Origin: UBA1195 sp045598025
GTDB taxonomy: Bacteria > Bacteroidota > Bacteroidia > Bacteroidales > WCHB1-69
DNA: 64,000 bases
Assembly: GCA_045598025.1 (NCBI GenBank)
Contig: JAZLLH010000061.1
Location: 1 to 64,000, forward strand
Reading direction: 5' to 3'
Positions 1 to 7,637 of this stretch are shown here, one piece after another. Made by a program: the position numbers and the translations under genes. Under the pieces are notes generated by a model, which saw only the letters and a program-made list of their open reading frames with translations, did not search any database and was not told the DNA's origin. The stretch's first letter is position 1. Each line of letters begins with the position of its first letter.

Positions 1-1515
1 GTTAACAGGAGTGGCACGACCAGTGTCGTGGTCATTGACAAGAGCGACGGCAAGTTCCGTCAGGCGAGGTGTTTCGGCACATCATCGGATCCATCGGAAA
101 TAGAGCGGCTGTGCGGGCAAGCCGCAAACTGGATCATGCGGTACGGCGGCCAGCAGCTTCTTGACTTCGATGCGACGGAACAGGCAAGGAAAGACTACAG
201 GAAGCTGCTGTCGAATGTTGAGCGTACACTCCAGAACGTCCCCCAGATTATACTGAACAGAGTTTATGACGCCATCGGGTTCAATGCAGTCGGAGACGAC
301 ATCCTCCGCCATTTGGCCATAGCCAGGGTCTGCCAGCCCATGAGCAAGGTAGCCACAGCCGACTACCTGAAATCCTATTTCGATGAAGATGTGAAACTCC
401 ATAACATCTACAGATACATGGACAAACTTTACTCCACGCAGCGGGAACTGGTCCAACGAATAAGTGTAGAACACACGATGAAGGTGCTGGGCGGCAGGAT
501 AGGGCTTGTATTCTACGATGTGACCACGCTGTACTTCGAGTCCGCACCAGACCCTTCTGATGAACTGCGGCAAAACGGATTTTCGAAGGACGGAAAGACC
601 GCCGAGTCGCAGATTGTCCTCGGCCTGCTGGTAAGCGAGGACGGTTACCCGCTTTCCTACTCTATCTTCAGCGGCAAACAGTATGAAGGCCATACGATGA
701 TACCTGTTATCGACGACTTCGTGCAGCGGTTCGCTCTGACTGATTTCATCGTGGTTGCCGATGCCGGTCTGATGAACGAGAAAAACGTCGAATTGCTTGA
801 ATCAGCAGGCTACAAGTACGTTATCGGCGCACGCATCCGGAAGGAGTCACCGAAAGTCAAGGAATGGATGCTTTCCCTGGAGAAGGTCGACGGCAACATG
901 GCTGAATACAGAAAGAGCGGTCACCGCCGTCTTGTGGTCAGTTATTCGGTTTCCCGTGCCAAAAAGGACGCGTACAACAGGGAAAAGGGTGTTGAAAAGC
1001 TGCGTAAGGCATATGCAAAGGGCACACTGACAAAGGACAAGGTAAACAAGCGTGGATATAACAAGTTCCTGGACATCAGCAAGGACATTGAAATTACTAT
1101 TAACGAGGGGAAAATACTTGAAGATGCCGGCTGGGACGGTCTGAAGGGGTATGTGACGAACACGGAACTGGACATGGCGGAAGTCATCCGCCAGTACCAC
1201 GGACTATGGGTCGTAGAAAGGGCGTTCCGAATCGGAAAGGGACAGTTGGAGGTGAGACCGATGTTCCATTTTACCGACAGACGCATTGAGGCACACATCT
1301 GCATCTGTTTTGTAGCGTACAAAATGTACAAGGAGTTGGAACGCAACATCCGGAAACTGGGAATAGCGATGAGCGTTGACAAGGTTCTCAACGTAGCCAA
1401 GACAATCACTACCATCCGCCTGCGGCTTCCCAACGGCGAGCTGTACAGCGAAACGCTTTACACGACACCGCAGCAGGAAGCCATCAGACCATTGATTGAC
1501 CCGGATTTTGCGTAG
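1..1515 (+). CDS. IS1634-like DDE transposase, 5' end outside window
   Basis: Transposase of the IS1634 group of the IS4 superfamily, which cuts and joins the ends of its element. The frame is open from base 1 (reading NRSGTTSVVVIDKSDGKF), a typical N-terminal sequence of this family, so the GTG at 28 is not the real start and a few residues are missing at the left edge. Counting from that GTG, catalytic residues are seen as D164 in VFYDVTTLYFES, D245 in VVADAGLMNE and E398 in VVERAFRIGKGQLEVRP, the C-terminal signature. The rest is intact to the TAG at 1513, so the enzyme may be functional. Lysine codons are mostly AAG, unlike the neighbouring core genes, which fits mobile DNA. Family assignment is firm; the exact IS name is not determined. 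Confidence 0.9.
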   Translation, partial: VNRSGTTSVVVIDKSDGKFRQARCFGTSSDPSEIERLCGQAANWIMRYGGQQLLDFDATEQARKDYRKLLSNVERTLQNVPQIILNRVYDAIGFNAVGDDILRHLAIARVCQPMSKVATADYLKSYFDEDVKLHNIYRYMDKLYSTQRELVQRISVEHTMKVLGGRIGLVFYDVTTLYFESAPDPSDELRQNGFSKDGKTAESQIVLGLLVSEDGYPLSYSIFSGKQYEGHTMIPVIDDFVQRFALTDFIVVADAGLMNEKNVELLESAGYKYVIGARIRKESPKVKEWMLSLEKVDGNMAEYRKSGHRRLVVSYSVSRAKKDAYNREKGVEKLRKAYAKGTLTKDKVNKRGYNKFLDISKDIEITINEGKILEDAGWDGLKGYVTNTELDMAEVIRQYHGLWVVERAFRIGKGQLEVRPMFHFTDRRIEAHICICFVAYKMYKELERNIRKLGIAMSVDKVLNVAKTITTIRLRLPNGELYSETLYTTPQQEAIRPLIDPDFA

Positions 1516-1545
1516 GGTGCCTCATTGTCAAAGTCAGGAAATACG
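1..1545 (+). mobile_element. Right part of an IS1634-like insertion sequence
   Basis: The element contains the transposase and ends somewhere between the stop codon at 1515 and the pyrF terminator at 1546. The left end is outside the window, so terminal inverted repeats and target duplications (often very long in this family) cannot be matched. The insertion sits just beyond the pyrF terminator and disrupts no visible gene. The end coordinate is approximate. Confidence 0.55.
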
Positions 1546-1570
1546 AAAAAAGGCGGGTATACCCGCCTTT
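1546..1570 (-). terminator. Intrinsic terminator of the plug-tex-pyrF operon
   Basis: A perfect 22-bp palindrome, AAAGGCGGGTATACCCGCCTTT at 1549-1570, is followed on the minus strand by a run of Ts (1546-1551). It lies 25 bp past the pyrF stop codon. On the plus strand the T-run is short, so it acts mainly leftward. Confidence 0.85.
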
Positions 1571-1594
1571 GACACATCGGAATGCGGCCGGAGC

Positions 1595-2416
1595 CTACAG
1601 GAAAACCGCCATCTGCTGCTGTAGCTTTTGGGCTTCTTCTCCTGCCCTTTCGGCAAAATCACTTCCCTTGGAAGCATAAATGATGCCGCGGGACGAATTG
1701 ACCAGCAAACCGCAATCCTTGTTCATACCGTATCTGATAACAGCCTCCAGACTTCCTCCCTGCGCTCCCACACCGGGAATCAGCAGAAAGTGATCGGGAA
1801 CGATGCGGCGTATGTCGGCCAGCATCTCTGCCTTGGTGGCACCGACCACATACATCATATTTTCTTCGCTGCCCCATTGTTTGGAAGTTTCCAGCACTTT
1901 TTCAAACAAAGGACGACCTCCGCAGTCCAGCATCTGGAAATCGTCTGATCCCTTGTTGGATGTCAGAGCAAGCACTATGATCCAAGCATTGTCGAAACCC
2001 AGGAAAGGCTTCACGCTGTCTTCACCCATATAGGGAGCAACCGTCACTGCATCAAAGCGCAAACGGGGATTTTCGTTTCCGAAAAAGGCTTGGGCATACC
2101 TTGCCGAAGTATTGCCGATATCCCCCCGTTTGGCATCGGCAATCACGAAAACGTCCGCTGACTTTTCGCGAAGATAGGCCAGCGTACGGTCCAGACTGCG
2201 CATGCCCTGCCATCCGTAGGATTCGTAAAATGCCAAGTTCGGCTTGTAGGCTACGGTGTACGGCAAAGTGGCATCTATGATGGCTTTGTTGAAACTGAAA
2301 ATAGGATCTTCCTCTTTCAGCAGATGTTCAGGCACCTTGGCCAAATCGGTATCCAGACCGACACAGAGGAAACTCTTTTTTTGACGGATTTGATTGATTA
2401 ATGTCTGCTTGTCCAT
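1595..2416 (-). CDS. pyrF: Orotidine 5'-phosphate decarboxylase
   Basis: Cytosolic enzyme of pyrimidine synthesis that decarboxylates OMP to UMP. The 273-residue protein belongs to the longer PyrF subfamily (type 2) rather than the roughly 230-residue E. coli type. The catalytic block DAKRGDI is at residues 94-100, inside VIADAKRGDIGNTSARYA, and the phosphate-binding loop IPGVGAQGG is at 213-221. The ATG at 2416 lies 5 bp after the tex stop, so pyrF is the last gene of a leftward operon with the T9SS plug gene and tex, and it ends at the palindromic terminator at 1546-1570. No other pyr gene is nearby. Confidence 0.96.
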   Translation of the reverse strand: MDKQTLINQIRQKKSFLCVGLDTDLAKVPEHLLKEEDPIFSFNKAIIDATLPYTVAYKPNLAFYESYGWQGMRSLDRTLAYLREKSADVFVIADAKRGDIGNTSARYAQAFFGNENPRLRFDAVTVAPYMGEDSVKPFLGFDNAWIIVLALTSNKGSDDFQMLDCGGRPLFEKVLETSKQWGSEENMMYVVGATKAEMLADIRRIVPDHFLLIPGVGAQGGSLEAVIRYGMNKDCGLLVNSSRGIIYASKGSDFAERAGEEAQKLQQQMAVFL

Positions 2417-2421
2417 ATTGA

Positions 2422-4590
2422 TTATTTTGTTTTGTTCACTTTGCTTCCATTGTTTCCCGCCGCATCATCTATAATCATGGAAAGGGATATACGACGGCGG
2501 GCCGCATCAACGGACAGTACTTTTACCTCCACTTTCTGATTCAGTTTGACCACATCGTTGGGATTGCTCACCCTACGTTTGGCCATCTGGCTGATATGCA
2601 CCAGGCCGTCCTGATGCACCCCGATATCCACAAAACAGCCGAAAGCAGCAATATTGACCACTACCCCTTTCAGCACCATGCCTTCCTGAAGGTCGCTGAT
2701 ACCGGAAATGTTATTATCGAATTCAAAAAGATCGAAAGTTTCGCGAGGGTCACGTCCCGGCTTGGCCAACTCCGACATGATGTCCGTCAGGGTGGGAATG
2801 CCGAAACGCGGTGTGACAAAGTCCTGTATGCGAATTTGTCTGCGCAGGTCTTCCCGGGACATCAGTTCCTGGATACTGCAGTGCAGGGAAGCGGCCATGC
2901 GCTCGACCACTTCGTAACTCTCCGGATGCACCGCACTGCGGTCCAAGGGATTTTCGGCCCCGCCTACACGAATAAAACCGGCGGCCTGCTCAAAGGCCTT
3001 GTCCCCAAGGCGCCGGACTTTCAGCAATTCCTTTTTGGAACGAAAACCTCCGTGCTCCACACGATAACTGACGATATTTTCCGCCAGGGATGCACCTATT
3101 CCCGACACATGGGACAACAACTCGCAGCTGGCCGTATTTACCTCCACACCGACGGCATCCACACAGGAGGAAACGGTCTCGTCCAGACAATCCGCCAATT
3201 TTTTCTGGTTCACATCGTGCTGATACTGACCGACGCCTATGGATTTGGGGTCGATTTTGATCAGTTCGGCCAGGGGATCCATCAGACGACGGCCGATAGA
3301 AACCGCACCGCGCACGGTAATGTCTTCATTGGGAAATTCCTTCCTCGCCAATTCGGAAGCGGAATAGACCGAAGCACCGTTTTCGTTCACCACTACGATG
3401 ACAGGCGTTTTTTCAAAATCCACGTGACGGACAAATTGCTCCGTTTCCCGGCCGGCGGTGCCGTTGCCGATGGCTATGGCCTCCACACCGTATTTGCGGA
3501 CCAGGTCGCGCAGCACCTGATTGGCCGTATGAACGTCCGTCACCGGCGGATGAGGGAAAATGGCCGTATGTTCCAGCAGATTACCCTGCCGGCCCAATAC
3601 CACGACCTTACAACCGGTCCGGAAACCGGGATCAATACCCATAACAACCTTTTCGCCCAAAGGCGGAGCCAACAATAATTGCCTCACATTGGCTGCGAAC
3701 ACCCGAATGGCCTCCTCATCGGCTTTCAGTTTGGCCTGTTGGCGCATTTCCGTTTCCATTTGCGGCTGCAACAGGCGTTTATAGGAATCGGTGACCGCAT
3801 CAGCAACGCAGTCAGCTGCCTCCGTTTCGTTTTTCACGTGAAGACTGTCCAGTACATCAAACGCATCGTCCTCCGAAGGTTCCACCTTCAGGCGGAGAAA
3901 TCCTTCCTCCTCACCGCGAAGCATAGCCAACAGGCGATGAGAACTGATGCGGGAAAGAATTTCCTGATTGTCAAAATACAGTTCGTATTTCTGCCCTTCT
4001 ATTTCTTTCCCTTTGACAACCTTGGATATGATTTTGGCTTTCCGCTCAAATAAGCGGCGCAAGCGAGCCCGGGTCTGTTCGTGCTCTGCCACTTTTTCGG
4101 CGATGATGTCGCAGGCGCCCTGAATGGCATCTTCTTCGTTTTCCACCCCCCTCTCCTTGCTCAGAAAAGCGGAAGCCCATTGGCTGACACTGCCTTTTTC
4201 CTGGACATATATGCGCTCAGCTAAAGGCTCCAGCCCTTTTTCCTTTGCGATGGAAGCCCGGGTTTTCCGTTTCGGCTTGTACGGCAAATACAAATCTTCC
4301 AGTACGCACATTGTTTCGGCCGCTCCGATTTTCTGACGCAACTCTTCGCTCAATTTGCCCTGTTCCTCAATGGAATGCAGAATGGCTTCTCTTCTGTCTT
4401 CCAGTTCAACCAATTGCTTCAGACGATCCCGTATCCGCAGAATGTCCACTTCGTTCAAACTGCCGGTTACCTCCTTACGGTAACGGGCAATAAAAGGAAT
4501 GGTAGCTCCCTCACTCAACAAATCAATGGTGTTGCGCACCGCATCCACGCCGAGCCCCAATTCTCCGGCTATTTTCACACTGAAATCCAT
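2422..4590 (-). CDS. tex: Tex-family RNA-binding transcription accessory protein
   Basis: Nucleic-acid-binding protein of the Tex/Spt6-core family, thought to act in transcription and RNA handling in the cytoplasm. The 722 residues show the full family layout: an N-terminal helical region (IPFIARYRKEVTGSLNE near 31-47), a YqgF/RuvC-like fold starting at VMGIDPGFRTGCKVV (316-330), a helix-hairpin-helix pair around 490-545 (SHVSGIGASLAENIV), and a C-terminal S1 RNA-binding domain near 640-708 (GMVLKGVVVNIAAFGCFVDI). Length is close to the family norm. It starts 6 bp after the plug gene and ends 5 bp before pyrF, so the three are probably co-transcribed. Confidence 0.95.
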   Translation of the reverse strand: MDFSVKIAGELGLGVDAVRNTIDLLSEGATIPFIARYRKEVTGSLNEVDILRIRDRLKQLVELEDRREAILHSIEEQGKLSEELRQKIGAAETMCVLEDLYLPYKPKRKTRASIAKEKGLEPLAERIYVQEKGSVSQWASAFLSKERGVENEEDAIQGACDIIAEKVAEHEQTRARLRRLFERKAKIISKVVKGKEIEGQKYELYFDNQEILSRISSHRLLAMLRGEEEGFLRLKVEPSEDDAFDVLDSLHVKNETEAADCVADAVTDSYKRLLQPQMETEMRQQAKLKADEEAIRVFAANVRQLLLAPPLGEKVVMGIDPGFRTGCKVVVLGRQGNLLEHTAIFPHPPVTDVHTANQVLRDLVRKYGVEAIAIGNGTAGRETEQFVRHVDFEKTPVIVVVNENGASVYSASELARKEFPNEDITVRGAVSIGRRLMDPLAELIKIDPKSIGVGQYQHDVNQKKLADCLDETVSSCVDAVGVEVNTASCELLSHVSGIGASLAENIVSYRVEHGGFRSKKELLKVRRLGDKAFEQAAGFIRVGGAENPLDRSAVHPESYEVVERMAASLHCSIQELMSREDLRRQIRIQDFVTPRFGIPTLTDIMSELAKPGRDPRETFDLFEFDNNISGISDLQEGMVLKGVVVNIAAFGCFVDIGVHQDGLVHISQMAKRRVSNPNDVVKLNQKVEVKVLSVDAARRRISLSMIIDDAAGNNGSKVNKTK

Positions 4591-4596
4591 ATCGTT

Positions 4597-5865
4597 CTAT
4601 TTTGTGTTGAAACTATGCCTGTATCCGATCAACTGATCGTAATCCGTCCCTTCGGGATGGTAATATACCAGAAACAGATAGGAATTCTCCGTTTCCCAAT
4701 GAGAACCTTCTACAGAATAATCGCCACGCCCGCTTCCCTTCGGGACAAACAGATAGGTGTAATTGTAATATCCGGCTTTCAGATACAGGCTGCCCAGATA
4801 TGCATGACGCTCGGGATGATAGGTCATTTTCGCCTCCGGCAGAAAACGCCAGTGCGTCAGTTCTCCGAACACATACAGATCACCGTCCAAGGGCTTGTCG
4901 TACCTCAATTCAAAATGCGCCTGGGCGTAATCCAACTCAAATGCGGAAGCTTCTTCTTCCGAAAGCAGCAGACAGCATCCGTCTATGTCTTTTTCACTGT
5001 TGTACGGCATGTAGGAACGATCCTGGTCCGGATACACAAACACATGATAGTTCTCCTCCGTCCGGTCGACCCTGACCACATTTTCCAGGGTTTTGACCAT
5101 GCTGCGCATGTTGAAACGATGAAATTCGCAACCTCCTTCCATGGTGTTGGAACCGACTCTGTCGTACAGCAGTACATCGCCCTGAACCGCATAGGGCCTG
5201 GGAAAAAGCAGGGCGTTGTCGGAGCGCTGGTTTTGCATCAGTACGGCTTTGACCGTTTGGGAAGGATTGTTGAAACGGATGCCGGAAGGCTTTACCTGAA
5301 AGCGGGCCTCCTGATGCGTCCACCGTTCGGACACATTGGTCGATGCCATAAATTCGGTCTGTATCTGTACTTTCGAATCGGCCACCATCAAGCGGTAGGT
5401 AAACAAAATTTCGGATTCATTCTCATACACGCACAAAAGATAATTTCCGGAAAGCAGGACCCCCATATCCTCATTGGGAAAAGCAAAACGATAGGAAATA
5501 TATTGCTGCAGGGTAGCCATGGAATAGGTATAGTCGGTAATATATCCCTCATCAAATCCGCGGATATACTCGGAACGCATCAAACGGGAAGGTTCCCAAT
5601 CGTAAGTACAATGCACAACGGTATATTTCAAATCCCTGTATCTGGCATTCAAATCATCGAAGGAAATACGGAAATACTGCTCGCTTCCCAACTCAATCAC
5701 TGGCGGGACACAATAAGCATCAGCTACTTCCACTTTCAACCCTCCAATGGACTCGTCGTAGAGGTGATTGTCATAGATAATCCCTTGAAAATCCTGTGCC
5801 CGCAACGGGCACAGGCCCATGCAGAGCAGGAAGCACAGGCTGCATATCGCTTTTTTTGTCTTCAT
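4597..5865 (-). CDS. Type IX secretion system plug protein (DUF5103)
   Basis: Exported protein of the DUF5103/T9SS plug family; in Flavobacterium the family member occupies the SprA translocon pore of the T9SS. The 422-residue product starts at the ATG at 5865, giving a clean signal peptide MKTKKAICSLCFLLCMGL...RAQ. A longer in-frame extension upstream to 6123 lacks any signal peptide and spans the promoter, so it is not used. The body is beta-rich, with family-like segments such as YTVVHCTYDWEPSRLM and GDYSVEGSHWETENSYL near the C-terminus. First gene of the operon with tex and pyrF, preceded by a TACTTTTG box at 5888-5895. T9SS cargo (10334-12550) is present in the same window. Confidence 0.88.
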   Translation of the reverse strand: MKTKKAICSLCFLLCMGLCPLRAQDFQGIIYDNHLYDESIGGLKVEVADAYCVPPVIELGSEQYFRISFDDLNARYRDLKYTVVHCTYDWEPSRLMRSEYIRGFDEGYITDYTYSMATLQQYISYRFAFPNEDMGVLLSGNYLLCVYENESEILFTYRLMVADSKVQIQTEFMASTNVSERWTHQEARFQVKPSGIRFNNPSQTVKAVLMQNQRSDNALLFPRPYAVQGDVLLYDRVGSNTMEGGCEFHRFNMRSMVKTLENVVRVDRTEENYHVFVYPDQDRSYMPYNSEKDIDGCCLLLSEEEASAFELDYAQAHFELRYDKPLDGDLYVFGELTHWRFLPEAKMTYHPERHAYLGSLYLKAGYYNYTYLFVPKGSGRGDYSVEGSHWETENSYLFLVYYHPEGTDYDQLIGYRHSFNTK

Positions 5866-5887
5866 TTCCGTATAGATAAACAAAGTG

Positions 5888-5895
5888 CAAAAGTA
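5888..5895 (-). promoter_or_regulatory. Promoter -7 box of plug-tex-pyrF operon
   Basis: TACTTTTG on the minus strand, matching the Bacteroidota TAnnTTTG -7 element, 22 bp upstream of the chosen ATG at 5865. No clear -33 TTTG is visible. Confidence 0.7.
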
Positions 5896-5956
5896 CACAT
5901 AATTCCAATAGGATTTGATGACATGAAAATGAGAATTTTCATGCCGGAAACCTGCA

Positions 5957-6027
5957 CTACTCCGTAAATTCCGATAAAAAACGGAGTAGCACTCCATAAA
6001 TTTCAGCAAAAAACGGAATAGCATTCC
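5957..6027. repeat. Triplicated ACGGAGTAG motif with covarying dyads
   Basis: Three related elements lie in the divergent intergenic region: inverted CTACTCCGT at 5957-5965, and direct GGAGT-AGC-ACTCC (5983-5995) and GGAAT-AGC-ATTCC (6015-6027), both after AAAAAAC and exactly 32 bp apart. The second dyad has a G-to-A and matching C-to-T change that keeps it palindromic. The arms at 5957-5965 and 5981-5989 can also pair. Could be operator sites for a regulator of either flanking gene; function unknown. Confidence 0.5.
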
Positions 6028-6036
6028 CTTTTTTAC

Positions 6037-6044
6037 TATTTTTG
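6037..6044 (+). promoter_or_regulatory. Promoter -7 box of the 6153 lipoprotein gene
   Basis: TATTTTTG followed by CG, a TAnnTTTG-type -7 element, about 100 bp upstream of the ATG at 6153 and immediately after the second covarying dyad at 6015-6027. Confidence 0.55.
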
Positions 6045-6152
6045 CGAACAGAAAAAAAAGAAAGTGACAAAACGATTCTTGACGGAAAATTATTGACGGG
6101 AAGTTTAATACGTATTTGAACACAGCGAAAAAATATAAAACCTGATTGTAAC

Positions 6153-6890
6153 ATGAAAAAAGTATTCAGATTTATTGCTGCCGCAGCACTTGTGTGCCTT
6201 TGCGCAGCATCTTGCGACAAGGACAACAAAGAAGACAATGAGGTCAAAGGCCCTACGGATTTTTCCGGCGGCTGCGAGGCCGTAGACCTCGGAATTACGA
6301 CCAAGGACGGAAAGCCTCTGAAGTGGGCGTCATACAATGTCGGCGCTCTGAATGTGAACGGCCGTGGATCATACTTCGCTTGGGGCGAGACCTGTGAGAA
6401 GAGCAATTACGACCGGTCAAATGAAGGTGACTACAAGTGGGGCATCTATGACAGCAGCGCCAACGCCAAGCCTAAATACGTCATGACCAAGTACACGGCT
6501 GATGTTGAAGGCGGCGACGGCCTCAAGACACTCCAGCCCGGAGACGATCCCGCAACTGTGAACTGGGGCACTAAATGGCGTACGCCTACCTTCGATGAAA
6601 TCAAGGATCTTCTTGACAATACCAAGTGCGAGTGGACCTGGGACGCTGCCAAGAAAGGTTACACAGTAAAGGGCCTGAAGACCGGCAACTCGATTTTCCT
6701 GCCCGCAGCGGGCTATCGCTACGGTTCGGATCTTGAGGATGCCGGAACGGACGGCTACTACTGGTCATCGTCAGTGAACGAGTCGTACCCGTGCAACGCG
6801 TACATCTTCCTCCTCTATTCGTTCGGCCATGACTGGAGCGACGGCGGCCGCTACGTCGGCCGATCGGTCCGTGCGGTCACAGAATATTAG
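6153..6890 (+). CDS. Surface lipoprotein with FISUMP/C-type-lectin-like domain, possible DGR target
   Basis: Predicted outer-membrane lipoprotein. MKKVFRFIAAAALVCLCAASC is a signal peptide with lipobox Cys21, followed by acidic and lysine residues (DKDNKEDNE) that resemble the Bacteroidota surface-export signal. The rest (about 40-245) is the Fibrobacter-paralogous/DUF1566-like domain: WASYNVGA, GSYFAWGET, WGTKWRTPTFDEIKDLL, FLPAAGYR, GYYWSSS and a final RSVRAV. This fold is related to the C-type-lectin-like domains diversified by diversity-generating retroelements (DGRs), and its last 45 residues look diversified (see the 6777-6860 entry). Lysine codons are mainly AAG, unlike alaS next door. 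The gene stands alone between the plug operon and a toxin-antitoxin-like pair; ligand unknown. No reverse transcriptase is in the window. Confidence 0.8.
   Translation: MKKVFRFIAAAALVCLCAASCDKDNKEDNEVKGPTDFSGGCEAVDLGITTKDGKPLKWASYNVGALNVNGRGSYFAWGETCEKSNYDRSNEGDYKWGIYDSSANAKPKYVMTKYTADVEGGDGLKTLQPGDDPATVNWGTKWRTPTFDEIKDLLDNTKCEWTWDAAKKGYTVKGLKTGNSIFLPAAGYRYGSDLEDAGTDGYYWSSSVNESYPCNAYIFLLYSFGHDWSDGGRYVGRSVRAVTEY
6777..6860 (+). other. Putative DGR-type variable region in the lipoprotein gene
   Basis: Of 28 consecutive codons, 20 end in C as NNC (tac, tgc, atc, ttc, ctc, ggc, gac, agc, cgc, gtc and others), against 11 of 28 in a stretch just after the signal peptide. This is what results when AAC codons of a template repeat are randomised at adenines. 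The segment sits between the conserved YYWSSS and GRSVRAV blocks, where DGR targets of this fold vary. No template repeat or reverse transcriptase was found within 64 kb, so this is inference. Confidence 0.4.
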
Positions 6891-7012
6891 GGCAAGCCGA
6901 GAAGCAAAGTGAAATTTGTTTGAGTATTCCGTTACGCTTGCGAGTGCAATATATCCACGAAAACGGCGTTGTTGAAGCAACTTACTGAACACTAACTTAA
7001 AAACACTGAACT

Positions 7013-7275
7013 ATGCCCGAAATAAGTCGCTTTTACGGAATCATCATCAAAATGCTCTTCCGGCCAAAAGAACACGAACCGGCTCACATTCATGCCATTT
7101 ACCATGAATTCGTCGATTCGTCGGTACTTTTGACTTGCAAACATTTGAAATGATTGATGGTGATTTACCCAATAAAGCACAGGATTTGATTAAAGAATGG
7201 TTGCATATATATCAAAACGAACTTTTGAATATGTGGCAATCCCAACAGATAACCAAACTGCCTCCGATAGAATGA
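7013..7275 (+). pseudogene. DUF4160 protein gene, frameshifted by an 8-bp duplication
   Basis: DUF4160 proteins are small and usually paired with DUF2442 in a predicted toxin-antitoxin-like module. From ATG 7013 the frame reads MPEISRFYGIIIKMLFRP..., including the family HAIYHEF region, but stops at 7151-7153 after 46 residues. The remainder continues in another frame to the TGA at 7273-7275 (FEMIDGDLPNKAQDLIKEW, then LHIYQNELLNMW), which matches the family C-terminus. The shift is caused by a tandem ATTCGTCG ATTCGTCG at 7108-7123; removing one copy restores HEFVGTFDLQTFEMIDGD and one continuous frame. The intact gene would have overlapped the DUF2442 start as ATGA (7272-7275), a typical translational coupling. 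It may be a broken gene, a reversible slippage switch, or a sequencing error. Confidence 0.85.
7108..7123 (+). repeat. Two tandem copies of ATTCGTCG causing the DUF4160 frameshift
   Basis: Perfect direct repeat of 8 bp with no spacer. Two copies put the gene out of frame, one copy would put it in frame, which is read directly from the translations on either side. Confidence 0.9.
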
Positions 7276-7535
7276 TACCGAAAATTAAAACAGTAGAACC
7301 CTTAAAAGACTTCGTATTGCACATTGTTTTCGATGATGGGAAAAAGGTGCTTTATGATGTCAAAGATGACATAGAAACACTGCCCGAATTTAAACAGTTG
7401 ACCGAAATACAAGGTTTGTGGGAACAACTGCAACTGGACAGCAGCAGGACCTGCGTTTATTGGAACGATAGAATAGACCTTGCCAGCGATACCCTATACG
7501 AATACGGCGTGATGGTGGCATTTTCAAATATTTAG
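7272..7535 (+). CDS. DUF2442 domain protein, partner of DUF4160
   Basis: Small cytosolic protein of 87 residues starting MIPKIKTVEPLKDFVLHIVF. The family hallmark is visible: a two-strand opening (PLKDFVLHIVFDDGKKVLYD) and a C-terminal block (YWNDRIDLASDTLYEYGV) near 60-80. I chose ATG 7272 because it overlaps the DUF4160 stop as ATGA and begins where the family begins; the upstream in-frame ATG at 7197 would add 25 residues that are the DUF4160 gene read in another frame. DUF2442 is usually treated as the antitoxin or DNA-binding partner in the pair; that role is inferred from family pairing only. With DUF4160 broken, it may be an orphan. Confidence 0.8.
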   Translation: MIPKIKTVEPLKDFVLHIVFDDGKKVLYDVKDDIETLPEFKQLTEIQGLWEQLQLDSSRTCVYWNDRIDLASDTLYEYGVMVAFSNI

Positions 7536-7567
7536 CAGCGCTTCCGGAAGGATACCGCATTTTTTAT

Positions 7568-7575
7568 TATTTTTG
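7568..7575 (+). promoter_or_regulatory. Promoter -7 box of alaS
   Basis: TATTTTTG then CA, a TAnnTTTG-type element 62 bp upstream of the alaS ATG. Confidence 0.55.
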
Positions 7576-7637
7576 CATTCTCCCTCTTTTTGAGGCAGTT
7601 ATTAATTTAATTTATTGAAATTCAGATATTAGACAAT

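Noticed and set aside
2596..3678. 360-codon plus-strand frame inside tex
   Set aside because: Antisense shadow of tex; His/Gln-rich and without family features.
4375..5967. 530-codon open frame on the plus strand across tex and the plug gene
   Set aside because: Runs opposite two clear homologues; its translation has no recognisable domain or start context.
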